Positions 18,892 through 28,107 of a stretch of 64,000 nt of DNA are shown in pieces. This stretch comes from Afipia sp. GTDB lineage: Bacteria; Pseudomonadota; Alphaproteobacteria; Rhizobiales; Xanthobacteraceae. The stretch's first letter is position 1; each line of letters starts with the position of its first letter. The stretch spans positions 992,001 through 1,056,000 of the forward strand of contig JAFKEQ010000001.1 of NCBI GenBank assembly GCA_017308575.1. The letters run 5' to 3'. Below the pieces are notes generated by a model, which was given only the letters and a program-made list of their open reading frames with translations, did not search any database and was not told where the DNA came from. The translations under genes were made by a program, and so were the position numbers.

Positions 18892-20069
18892 CGCCCTATT
18901 TTCTCACTCGCTCGCTGAACAAAAGCGCGACAGCCTTCCTGCTGATCGTTGCCGCAGTCGGCATTCTCGTGCCGCTGTCGAACCTGCTGCTGCCGGAATC
19001 CTCAGCCCTGCAGGTGCCGACCTATCTGATGGCGCTGTTCGGCAAGTATCTCTGCTACGCCATCCTCGCGCTCTCGATCGATCTGATCTGGGGCTATTGC
19101 GGCATCCTCTCGCTCGGCCACGGCGCGTTCTTCGCGCTTGGCGGCTATGCGATGGGCATGTACCTGATGCGGCAGATCGGCTCGCGCGGCGTCTACGGCA
19201 ATCCGGTGCTGCCGGACTTCATGGTGTTCCTGAACTATTCAAAGCTGCCGTGGTATTGGCACGGCTTCGACATGTTCTGGTTTGCCGCGCTGATGGTGGT
19301 GCTGGTGCCGGGCCTGCTCGCCTTCTGCTTCGGCTGGCTGGCGTTTCGTTCGCGCGTCACCGGCGTGTATCTCTCCATCATCACCCAGGCGATGACCTAT
19401 GCGCTGCTGCTGGCCTTCTTCCGCAACGACTTCGGATTCGGCGGCAACAACGGCCTGACCGATTTCAAGGACATCCTCGGCTTCAACGTACAGGCGCAGG
19501 GCACTCGCGCGGTGCTGTTCGTCCTGTCCTGCGTGGCGCTCGCGCTCGCCTTCATCATCTGCCGCGCTATCGTTACCTCGAAGCTCGGCAAGGTGCTGAT
19601 CGCGGTGCGCGATGCGGAATCGCGCACACGCTTCCTCGGCTATCGCGTCGAGAACTACAAGCTGTTCGTGTTCACGCTTTCCGCCTGCATGGCCGGCGTC
19701 GCCGGTGCGCTTTACGTGCCGCAGGTCGGCATCATCAATCCCGGCGAGTTCGCGCCGGGCAACTCCATCGAAGCGGTGATCTGGGTCGCGGTCGGCGGCC
19801 GCGGTACGCTTACCGGCGCGGCGCTCGGCGCCATCGTGGTCAACTACGCCAAGACCACATTCACCTCCGGGCCGCTCGCGCCGTACTGGCTGTTCATGCT
19901 CGGCGCGCTGTTCATTCTGGTGACGCTGCTGCTGCCGAAGGGCATCGTCGGCACTGCGCGCGACTGGTGGGAGAAGCGGCGGGAGCAGATCGACGCCAAT
20001 GCCGTCAGCGCGGCGGCAGAAGACGGCGTGACCAAACCAAATCTGCCCGAACCAAGTCTGGCGGAGTAG
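18888..20069 (+). CDS. urtC: Urea ABC transporter permease UrtC
   Basis: UrtC is the second permease, LivM-like, 393 aa with about ten membrane helices. Family features include LSIDLIWGYCGILSLGHGAFFALGG and GYRVENYKLFVFTLSACMAGVAGAL. The last 35 residues are a hydrophilic tail (EKRREQIDANAVS...). It follows urtB with a 4-nt overlap and precedes urtD by 4 bp, so subunit amounts are probably matched by coupled translation. Confidence 0.95.
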   Translation: MTPYFLTRSLNKSATAFLLIVAAVGILVPLSNLLLPESSALQVPTYLMALFGKYLCYAILALSIDLIWGYCGILSLGHGAFFALGGYAMGMYLMRQIGSRGVYGNPVLPDFMVFLNYSKLPWYWHGFDMFWFAALMVVLVPGLLAFCFGWLAFRSRVTGVYLSIITQAMTYALLLAFFRNDFGFGGNNGLTDFKDILGFNVQAQGTRAVLFVLSCVALALAFIICRAIVTSKLGKVLIAVRDAESRTRFLGYRVENYKLFVFTLSACMAGVAGALYVPQVGIINPGEFAPGNSIEAVIWVAVGGRGTLTGAALGAIVVNYAKTTFTSGPLAPYWLFMLGALFILVTLLLPKGIVGTARDWWEKRREQIDANAVSAAAEDGVTKPNLPEPSLAE

Positions 20070-20073
20070 GCCG

Positions 20074-20835
20074 ATGAATATCATGGATACCCGCGCCACC
20101 TCCGCCATGCTCTATCTCGACGGCGTGCATGTGTCGTTCGACGGCTTTCACGCCATCAATAATTTGTCGCTGACCATCGCACCTGGTGAAATGCGCGCCA
20201 TCATCGGCCCGAACGGCGCGGGCAAGACCACGATGATGGACATCATCACCGGCAAGACCAAGCCGGACGAGGGCGACGTGCTGTTCGACGGCAGGGTGGA
20301 CCTGACGCGGCTGGACGAAACCCAGATTGCCGAACTCGGCATCGGCCGCAAATTCCAGAAGCCGACAGTGTTCGAGAGCCAGACCGTGCAGGACAACCTG
20401 CTGCTGGCGCTTAATGTCGACCACAGCGTGCGCGGCACGTTGTTCTGGCGCGGCTCACGCGCCGAGAGCGAGCGCATCGACCGCGTGCTGGAGACGATCC
20501 GGCTGCAGGAGTCGCGCGACCGTCTCGCGGGCGCACTGTCCCATGGCCAGAAACAGTGGCTGGAGATCGGCATGTTGCTGGCTCAGGACCCGAAGCTTCT
20601 TCTGGTCGACGAGCCGGTGGCCGGCATGACCGATGTGGAGACGCATCAGACCGCCGAGCTTCTGAAGGAGATCAACAAGGAGAAGACCGTGGTCGTGGTC
20701 GAACACGACATGACCTTCGTGCGCGAACTCGGCGTCCGCGTCACCTGCCTGCACGAAGGCTCGGTTCTGGCGGAAGGTTCGCTCGATCAGGTCTCGAACA
20801 ACGAACGCGTCATCGAAGTGTATCTGGGGCGGTGA
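20074..20835 (+). CDS. urtD: Urea ABC transporter ATP-binding protein UrtD
   Basis: UrtD is one of two nucleotide-binding subunits of the urea importer (253 aa, LivG-like). The Walker A motif is GPNGAGKTT near residues 48-56. The ABC signature region reads LSHGQKQWLEIGM, a Urt variant in which SHGQ replaces SGGQ. Walker B is LLLVDEPVAGM, followed by the switch histidine (VVEHDM). A GGAG ribosome-binding site lies before the ATG. The following 148 bp before urtE hold a dispersed palindromic repeat, an unusual interruption of a tightly packed operon. Confidence 0.95.
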   Translation: MNIMDTRATSAMLYLDGVHVSFDGFHAINNLSLTIAPGEMRAIIGPNGAGKTTMMDIITGKTKPDEGDVLFDGRVDLTRLDETQIAELGIGRKFQKPTVFESQTVQDNLLLALNVDHSVRGTLFWRGSRAESERIDRVLETIRLQESRDRLAGALSHGQKQWLEIGMLLAQDPKLLLVDEPVAGMTDVETHQTAELLKEINKEKTVVVVEHDMTFVRELGVRVTCLHEGSVLAEGSLDQVSNNERVIEVYLGR

Positions 20836-20857
20836 TGGATAAGGATTCTTTCTCCTG

Positions 20858-20972
20858 GTGTCCCGGGCGCAGTGCGGTGCGCAGCGCCGCTCTGCAGAAC
20901 CGGGACCGCCACGAACCGATACGGTCCCGGCTCAGCGGCGCATCGCTTCGCGCTGCGTCGCGTCCGGGACAA
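20858..20972. repeat. Dispersed palindromic repeat, family A, copy 1 (inside the urt operon)
   Basis: The element begins TCCCGGGCGC, contains CAGAACCGGGACCG in the middle and ends CGTCCGGGAC, so its ends are inverted complements. Two further copies lie at 36561-36686 and 62939-63066. This copy sits between urtD and urtE and will be transcribed as a structured RNA segment. Confidence 0.8.
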
Positions 20973-20983
20973 GAGAGGTAGCA

Positions 20984-21679
20984 ATGCTGAACGTCGACAA
21001 CATCACGCTTTACTATGGCGCTGCGCAGGCGCTGCGCGGCGTCTCGCTGACGGCAGAGCCCGGCAAGGTTACCTGCGTGCTCGGGCGCAACGGCGTCGGC
21101 AAGACCAGTCTGCTGCGCGCGCTGGTCGGCCAGTATCCCGTCCGTGACGGCTCGATCACCTTCGACGGCGCCGATCTCGGCCCGCTAAAGCCGTATGAGC
21201 GGGCCCGCAAGGGCATTGGCTTCGTGCCGCAGGGCCGCGAGATTTTCCCGCTGTTGACGGTGGAGGAAAATCTCAAGACCGGGTTCGGCCCGCTCAAGCG
21301 CAGCGACCGCAACATTCCAGACGACGTGTTCTCGCTGTTCCCGGTGCTGAACACCATGCTGGGCCGCCGCGGCGGGGATCTGTCCGGCGGCCAGCAGCAG
21401 CAACTCGCGATCGGCCGCGCGCTGGTGATGCGTCCGAAGCTGCTCCTGCTCGACGAGCCGACCGAAGGCATCCAGCCCTCGATCATCAAGGATATCGGCC
21501 GCGCGATTTCCTATCTGCGCAGCCTCGGCACCATGGCCATCGTTCTGGTCGAACAATATCTCGACTTCGCCTGCGAGCTAGGTGACAATTTCGCGGTGAT
21601 GGATCGCGGCGCGGTGAAGTACACCTGCGACCGCGCAGGTCTCGATCCCGCCGAGATCAGCCGCCAGATGGCGCTCTGA
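20984..21679 (+). CDS. urtE: Urea ABC transporter ATP-binding protein UrtE
   Basis: UrtE is the second ATPase subunit (231 aa, LivF-like). The ATG at 20984 (MLNVDNITLYYG) follows an AGAGAGGT ribosome-binding region; an upstream in-frame start would run through the repeat and is rejected. Walker A is GRNGVGKTS, the signature is LSGGQQQQLAIGRAL, and Walker B is LLLLDEPTEGIQ. The stop is 4 bp before the ureD GTG start, joining urea uptake to the urease genes in one transcription unit. Confidence 0.95.
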   Translation: MLNVDNITLYYGAAQALRGVSLTAEPGKVTCVLGRNGVGKTSLLRALVGQYPVRDGSITFDGADLGPLKPYERARKGIGFVPQGREIFPLLTVEENLKTGFGPLKRSDRNIPDDVFSLFPVLNTMLGRRGGDLSGGQQQQLAIGRALVMRPKLLLLDEPTEGIQPSIIKDIGRAISYLRSLGTMAIVLVEQYLDFACELGDNFAVMDRGAVKYTCDRAGLDPAEISRQMAL

Positions 21680-21683
21680 GGCG

Positions 21684-22541
21684 GTGAACGTAACGGGTGC
21701 CGGGGCAATGCAGAGCAATGTCATATCGTCAGCGGAGACATTCGCGGCCAACCGCGCGGTGGGCGCGGTGCGGTTCGATGTGCATCTGAAAGACGGTGCG
21801 ACCCGGCGGCGCGAGTTGCATGAATCCGGATCGCTTCGCGTGCGTTTTCCCTCGCCGGAACAGCAGGGCCTCTCCGCCGTGTTCGTCAATACGGCGGGCG
21901 GCATCGCGGGCGGCGACCGCTTCGACATCGACATTGCTGCAAACGATGGCGCGCATCTCACGGTGACCACTGCGGCTGCCGAGAAAATTTATCGCTCCCA
22001 CGGCCCCGATGCGCAGGTGAACATCGCGCTGCGCGCTGGCGCTGATGCACGCCTTGCCTGGCTGCCGCAGGAAACCATCCTGTTCGATCGCGCCCGCGTC
22101 GCGCGCCGCATCGACATCGATCTGTCAGGGAATGCTTCGCTTCTGTTGTGCGAGATCGTGGTGTTCGGCCGCGCGGCCATGGGCGAAGTGATGACGCAGG
22201 GCGCTTTCATCGACCGCTGGCGGATGCGGATCGATGGCAAACTTGTGTTCGCCGAAACGGTGCGGCTGAATGGCGACATTGCAGCCAAGCTCGCGCGCCG
22301 CGCGGTGGCGGGCGGAGGTGTGGCCATCGGCACGGCGCTGATCGTGCCGGGCGACGAAGCCATCGTCGCTCGTATCCGCGAAGTATCCGATACGTTCGGC
22401 GCGGAGGTCGGCATCTCGGCGTGGAACGGATTTGCAATGGCGCGTTTCTGCGCTCAGGATGCGGCGCGGCTTCGTGCCGATATGATGAAGGTATTGGAGC
22501 GCGTGAGCCCCTCCGGGCTGCCGCGACTCTGGCTGAATTAA
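21684..22541 (+). CDS. ureD: Urease accessory protein UreD
   Basis: UreD binds apo-urease and, with UreF and UreG, delivers nickel to the active site. The 285-aa protein has the family patterns GGIAGGDRFDIDI, TTAAAEKIYRS and LPQETILFD. The start is either GTG at 21684 (4 bp after urtE) or the in-frame ATG at 21708 (MQSNVISSAE); neither has an ideal ribosome-binding site. Gene order ureD-A-B-C-(two small genes)-E-F-G is the usual alphaproteobacterial layout, apart from the inserted pair. Confidence 0.92.
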   Translation: MNVTGAGAMQSNVISSAETFAANRAVGAVRFDVHLKDGATRRRELHESGSLRVRFPSPEQQGLSAVFVNTAGGIAGGDRFDIDIAANDGAHLTVTTAAAEKIYRSHGPDAQVNIALRAGADARLAWLPQETILFDRARVARRIDIDLSGNASLLLCEIVVFGRAAMGEVMTQGAFIDRWRMRIDGKLVFAETVRLNGDIAAKLARRAVAGGGVAIGTALIVPGDEAIVARIREVSDTFGAEVGISAWNGFAMARFCAQDAARLRADMMKVLERVSPSGLPRLWLN

Positions 22542-22576
22542 TCGTTGGTTGAACTAATTTATCGGGTGCTGCGCGC

Positions 22577-22879
22577 ATGAACCTGTCTCCCCGCGAAAAA
22601 GACAAGCTGCTGATTTCCGTCGCGGCGATGGTCGCCCGCCGCCGCCTCGAGCGCGGCGTCAAGCTGAACCATCCCGAAGCGGTGGCGCTGATTTCGGATT
22701 TCATTCTGGAGGGCGCACGCGACGGGCGCAGCGTTGCGGACCTGATGAAGGCGGGCGCTGAAGTGATCACCCGCGCGCAGTGCATGGACGGCATTGCCGA
22801 GATGATCCACGACATTCAGGTCGAGGCGACGTTCCCGGACGGAACGAAGCTCGTCACCGTCCATGAACCGATCCGATGA
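22577..22879 (+). CDS. ureA: Urease subunit gamma
   Basis: This is the smallest structural subunit of the nickel urease (100 aa) that hydrolyses urea to ammonia and carbamate in the cytoplasm. It begins [20 protein letters not shown] and contains [13 protein letters not shown] and [21 protein letters not shown] features (here [14 protein letters not shown]), all standard for UreA. It is 35 bp after ureD and 9 bp before ureB. Confidence 0.97.
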   Translation: MNLSPREKDKLLISVAAMVARRRLERGVKLNHPEAVALISDFILEGARDGRSVADLMKAGAEVITRAQCMDGIAEMIHDIQVEATFPDGTKLVTVHEPIR

Positions 22880-22888
22880 GGCTTTGAG

Positions 22889-23194
22889 ATGATCCCCGGT
22901 GAATTCTTCATCAAGGACGGCGACATCGAACTCAATCCCGGACGCAAGACGGTGACGCTGACGGTGGCCAACACCGGCGACCGGCCGATCCAGGTCGGCT
23001 CGCACTATCATTTCTTCGAAACCAATCCTGCGCTGAAGTTCGACCGCAAGAAGGCGCGCGGCATGCGCCTCGACATTGCGGCGGGCACCGCCGTGCGCTT
23101 CGAGCCGGGACAGACCCGCGAGGTCCGTCTGGTCGCACTGGCGGGCAAGCGCGTGGTCTACGGCTTCCGCGGCGATGTGAGCGGCAAGCTGTGA
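22889..23194 (+). CDS. ureB: Urease subunit beta
   Basis: This is the beta structural subunit of urease (101 aa). It begins [16 protein letters not shown] and carries the conserved [19 protein letters not shown] segment and [13 protein letters not shown] short inverted repeat fills the 97-bp gap to ureC, an interruption of otherwise tight spacing. Confidence 0.97.
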   Translation: MIPGEFFIKDGDIELNPGRKTVTLTVANTGDRPIQVGSHYHFFETNPALKFDRKKARGMRLDIAAGTAVRFEPGQTREVRLVALAGKRVVYGFRGDVSGKL

Positions 23195-23218
23195 ACATGT
23201 CTCGCCACACTCAGTCGC

Positions 23219-23268
23219 GTCATCCTCCGAGGCTCGCCGCAGGAGTGGCTTCGTACCTCAGGATGACG
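23219..23268. repeat. Short inverted repeat between ureB and ureC (family B, minimal copy)
   Basis: The arms CATCCTCCGAGGCTCG and ACCTCAGGATGACG match the ends of the longer family B elements at about 36020, 49138, 56043 and 56864, but the middle is shortened to about 50 bp. It will form a hairpin in the urease mRNA. Confidence 0.65.
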
Positions 23269-23291
23269 CATCTCGCCAAGGGAGCCGACTA

Positions 23292-25007
<1,716 letters not shown>

Positions 25008-25043
25008 GGTCCGTTCGACAAAAGAAATGTCGGGAGGACTGCC

Positions 25044-25343
25044 TTGATCTATGTTGTTGCGACCTTGACCATCAAGCCGGAAACACGCGCGGACCTGATC
25101 GAAGCGGCGAAAGCCTGCATCGCGGCGACCCGCAAGGAGCCGGGAAACATCGCCTACGATCTGCACGAGAGTGTCACCGATCCCACCAAGCTGGTGTTCG
25201 TCGAGCAGTGGGAAAACGCCGAGGCGCTGGTGCCTCATCGCGCCGCCGAGCATATGAAGACGTTCGGCCGCGTTGTGGTGAAGTGTCTTGCCGCCCCGCC
25301 GAAGATCGAAGTGATCACCCCGGCGAATGTGGAGGTCCGATGA
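25044..25343 (+). CDS. ABM-fold monooxygenase-like protein, copy 1
   Basis: This small dimeric ferredoxin-like (antibiotic biosynthesis monooxygenase, YgiN-type) protein has 99 aa. It starts with TTG, supported by GGGAGG six bases upstream. It opens [23 protein letters not shown] and contains [14 protein letters not shown] and [11 protein letters not shown], the usual family pattern with the His of the putative active site. It lies 36 bp after ureC, and its stop overlaps the next gene (ATGA). Such proteins oxidise quinols or other aromatic substrates, or handle small reactive molecules; the substrate here is unknown. A urease link is implied only by position. Confidence 0.85.
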   Translation: MIYVVATLTIKPETRADLIEAAKACIAATRKEPGNIAYDLHESVTDPTKLVFVEQWENAEALVPHRAAEHMKTFGRVVVKCLAAPPKIEVITPANVEVR

Positions 25344-25645
25344 TCTACGTTGTCGCCACCACCAAGGTGAAGCCGGAACATCGCGCGGCTTATGTCGCCG
25401 GCGCGAAGGATTGCATTGCCGAGACCCGCAAGGAGCCGGGCTGCATCGCCTACGATCTTCATGGCAGCGTGTCCGATCCGGATACGTTCGTGTTCGTGGA
25501 GCGTTGGGAAAGCCACGATCATCTCGCCGCGCATCGCCTCACGCCGCACTTGAAAGCGTGGCGCGCGCTGTCCGGGCCGTTCAAGGCCTCGCCGACCAAT
25601 ATCGAGGTCATTATTGGCGGCGAAGTCCAGAAGCTGACGTCATGA
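25340..25645 (+). CDS. ABM-fold monooxygenase-like protein, copy 2
   Basis: This tandem paralogue of the preceding gene has 101 aa, starting [21 protein letters not shown] with [14 protein letters not shown] and [14 protein letters not shown]. About half the residues match copy 1 by eye, so a local duplication followed by divergence is likely. The ATG overlaps the stop of copy 1, and its own stop overlaps the ureE ATG, so both copies are translationally locked into the urease operon. Copy 2 has a cysteine and a second His motif (AAHRLTPHL) not shared with copy 1. Function is unknown. Confidence 0.85.
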   Translation: MIYVVATTKVKPEHRAAYVAGAKDCIAETRKEPGCIAYDLHGSVSDPDTFVFVERWESHDHLAAHRLTPHLKAWRALSGPFKASPTNIEVIIGGEVQKLTS

Positions 25646-26244
25646 TCCGCGCCGTGCAGGTTCGCCCGCCGGGAAGCTGGAGTGACGCGGCCGACACGGT
25701 GGTGCTCGATTTCGACGACCGGCATCGCCGCCGCATGGCGATGACCGGCACCCGCGGGCTGGAGTTCCTGCTCGATCTGGAAGAGGCCGTCGCGCTGCGC
25801 GGCGGCGATGCGCTGATGCTGGACGACGGACGCCTGATCGAGGTGGTCGCCGCGCCAGAACCGCTTGTGGAGATTCGTGGCAGCGATCCGTATCATCTGG
25901 TGCGGATCGCCTGGCATCTCGGCAACCGGCATCTGCCGACACAGATCGTCGGCAAAGGCCTGCGCATCCGGCGCGATCATGTCATCGAGGAGATGGTGAA
26001 GGGCCTCGGCGCGCGCGTCATCGTCATCGAGGCGCCGTTCGACCCGGAAGGCGGCGCCTATTCCGGCGGCGGGCATAGTCATCACGATCATGGGCATCAC
26101 GACCACGCCCATCACGATCATTCTGCCCACAAGCACGATCATCACGATCATGGTGCTCACAAGCACGATCACGCACATCATGGCCACACGCACGATCATG
26201 ACCACGGCCACCACGGTCATTCCCATGCTAATGACCATAAGTGA
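25642..26244 (+). CDS. ureE: Urease accessory nickel chaperone UreE
   Basis: UreE binds nickel and passes it to UreG. The ATG at 25642 overlaps the previous stop. The 200-aa protein has the two UreE domains (about residues 1-140; [10 protein letters not shown] is the family signature). An extreme histidine-rich tail of about 55 residues follows, built of HDH, HHDH and HKHD repeats. The tail is much longer than in many relatives and should bind several extra nickel ions, serving as storage or buffering. Confidence 0.95.
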   Translation: MIRAVQVRPPGSWSDAADTVVLDFDDRHRRRMAMTGTRGLEFLLDLEEAVALRGGDALMLDDGRLIEVVAAPEPLVEIRGSDPYHLVRIAWHLGNRHLPTQIVGKGLRIRRDHVIEEMVKGLGARVIVIEAPFDPEGGAYSGGGHSHHDHGHHDHAHHDHSAHKHDHHDHGAHKHDHAHHGHTHDHDHGHHGHSHANDHK

Positions 26245-26956
26245 TGGCAACCGGAACGATGTCGCGGCGGAGATCGAGGATTCCGCCGCGCTGTTCCGGC
26301 TGATGACATGGCTGTCGCCCTCGTTTCCTGTCGGCGCTTTTTCTTATTCCAGCGGAATCGAATGGGCCGTCGAGGCCGGCGACATCACGGACCGGGTCGC
26401 GTTGCAGGACTGGCTCGCGGCGATGCTGCTCGACGGCGCGGGTTTTTGCGATGGCCTGTTGCTGTGTCATGCCTGGCGGGCGGCGGAGGCGGGGGACGGC
26501 GCGAAACTCGCAGAGATCGCGGAGCTTTCTGTTGCATTCATGCCGTCACGCGAGCGCCATCTGGAAGCCACCGCGCAGGGCCGCGCCTTTGTCGAGATTG
26601 CGCGCTCCGCCTGGCATTGTGCTGCGCTGGATCTTCTGTCGGCGCATGTCGTCGGTCCGGTGACATATCCCGTGGCGGTCGGCGTGCTGGCGGCGGGACA
26701 TGGCATTTCGCTACCGCAGACGCTGCATGCTTTTCTTCATGCCACCACGTCGAACTGGATTTCCGCCGGCGTGCGCCTGATCCCGCTGGGGCAGACCGAC
26801 AGCCAGCATGCGCTCGCCGCACTGGAAGGCGTCATCGCGCAGACGGCGGAAAAATCCCTGCAAGGCTCGCTGGACGATCTCGGCAGCGCGACATTCCGCG
26901 CGGATCTCGCCAGCATGCGCCATGAAACGCAATATACGAGATTGTTCAGGTCGTGA
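26231..26956 (+). CDS. ureF: Urease accessory protein UreF
   Basis: UreF is part of the UreDFG nickel-insertion complex and gates UreG GTPase activity. The ATG at 26231 ([10 protein letters not shown]) overlaps the ureE end by 14 nt; an ATG at 26225 is also possible. Family motifs are [34 protein letters not shown] and [16 protein letters not shown]. The length of 241 aa is normal. The overlap means the 5' end codes for the UreE histidine tail in another frame. Confidence 0.93.
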   Translation: MTISDGNRNDVAAEIEDSAALFRLMTWLSPSFPVGAFSYSSGIEWAVEAGDITDRVALQDWLAAMLLDGAGFCDGLLLCHAWRAAEAGDGAKLAEIAELSVAFMPSRERHLEATAQGRAFVEIARSAWHCAALDLLSAHVVGPVTYPVAVGVLAAGHGISLPQTLHAFLHATTSNWISAGVRLIPLGQTDSQHALAALEGVIAQTAEKSLQGSLDDLGSATFRADLASMRHETQYTRLFRS

Positions 26957-26984
26957 GTGCATCGCGCACGAAAGGATGGATCGC

Positions 26985-27638
26985 ATGGGTAGCAACTTGG
27001 GCAACAGCATGAACGGTCCGCTTCGCGTCGGCATCGGCGGCCCGGTCGGCTCGGGCAAGACCGCGCTGATGGACCTGCTCTGCAAATCGATGCGCGAGCG
27101 CTATGACATCGCGGCCATCACCAACGACATCTACACCAAGTGGGATGCGGAATTCCTGGTGCGTTCGGGTTCGCTGACGCCGGATCGCATCGCGGGCGTC
27201 GAAACCGGCGGCTGCCCACACACCGCGATCCGCGAGGACGCATCGATGAATCTCGCCGCGGTCGCCGACATGCGAGTGAAGTTTCCGGAACTCGATCTGG
27301 TGCTGATCGAATCCGGCGGTGACAATCTCGCCGCGACGTTCTCGCCGGAACTGGCGGACCTCACCATCTATGTCATCGATGTTGCGGCCGGCGACAAGAT
27401 CCCTTCCAAGGGCGGCCCGGGCATCACGCGATCGGACCTTCTGGTCATCAACAAGATCGATCTGGCGCCCTACGTTGGCGCTTCGCTGGAGAAGATGGAC
27501 ACGGATGCGAAGCGGATGCGCGGCGAGCGGCCCTTCGTCATGACCAACCTGAAAAAGAGCGACGGGCTCGCGCGCATCATCGGCTTCATCGAGGCCAAGG
27601 GCGGGCTTCGCCCCAGGGTTCCTGCCAAAGCGGGCTGA
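26985..27638 (+). CDS. ureG: Urease accessory GTPase UreG
   Basis: UreG is a SIMIBI GTPase that powers nickel delivery. The start at 26985 ([11 protein letters not shown]) has AAAGGA about 9 nt upstream; 26976 is an alternative. The P-loop is [13 protein letters not shown], followed by [12 protein letters not shown], the metal-binding CPH motif in [30 protein letters not shown], and the guanine-specificity NKID. The 217-aa length is typical. It is the last gene of the urea cluster. Confidence 0.96.
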   Translation: MGSNLGNSMNGPLRVGIGGPVGSGKTALMDLLCKSMRERYDIAAITNDIYTKWDAEFLVRSGSLTPDRIAGVETGGCPHTAIREDASMNLAAVADMRVKFPELDLVLIESGGDNLAATFSPELADLTIYVIDVAAGDKIPSKGGPGITRSDLLVINKIDLAPYVGASLEKMDTDAKRMRGERPFVMTNLKKSDGLARIIGFIEAKGGLRPRVPAKAG

Positions 27639-27674
27639 GGGGCCAACAAACCGGCGTCCCTTGCGGCTATTTTC

Positions 27675-27700
27675 GGAACGGGTGTCGCCGGTTTGACGTT
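27675..27700 (+). promoter_or_regulatory. EcfG promoter of the 52-aa membrane peptide
   Basis: GGAAC (27675-27679), a 17-base spacer and CGTT (27697-27700) match the EcfG consensus exactly. The ATG of the following gene starts only 8 bases after CGTT, so transcription would begin at or next to the start codon. Confidence 0.75.
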
Positions 27701-27708
27701 AGCCTGTC

Positions 27709-27867
27709 ATGAGACAGCAACGCACCATCGCGAAGTCCAGAGATTACAGCGGCGTTTTTCTCGCCGTGATCCTGCTTGGGGTCGTGGCGGTGGTTCTGGG
27801 CCTCACGATGGTGGCCGCGCATCCGGCATCCCCGGCGATCCTGGCCTTCGAGCAGTCGCTGCAATGA
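27709..27867 (+). CDS. Small stress-controlled single-pass membrane protein
   Basis: This 52-residue protein has a basic N-terminus (MRQQRTIAKSRDYSG), one transmembrane helix (about residues 16-37, FLAVILLGVVAVVLGL) and a short C-terminal segment ending FEQSLQ. No ribosome-binding site is visible. The perfect EcfG promoter ends eight bases upstream, so the mRNA is probably leaderless. Single-pass peptides of this kind are common members of the general stress regulon. I do not recognise a named family. It lies between ureG and the kinase gene. Confidence 0.6.
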   Translation: MRQQRTIAKSRDYSGVFLAVILLGVVAVVLGLTMVAAHPASPAILAFEQSLQ

Positions 27868-28107
27868 CAGTCCCGCCGTCGCAGGATTTACCATGATGGA
27901 AATCTTCTCTCCGGCGCGGAACCAAATTATCGCACCAAAATTGACCCAATCACGATACATTCGGCCGCGTGAGGTGTCTTTATCCGATGGGCCACCTTGA
28001 ATTCATCATCGTCAATTCGGTTGCTGCATGTCATTGCGATAACCGCCGGAGTGTTTTTCTTGTCGTCCGCGGGTCTCTGATGTCCTCCTTTATTACCGAG
28101 TAAGTGC

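Noticed and set aside
27997..28080. 27-codon TTG-started hydrophobic frame just upstream of, and in frame with, the kinase gene
   Set aside because: Looks like a leader but has no ribosome-binding site and is closed by TGA; could be chance. Not enough to call a broken kinase start.
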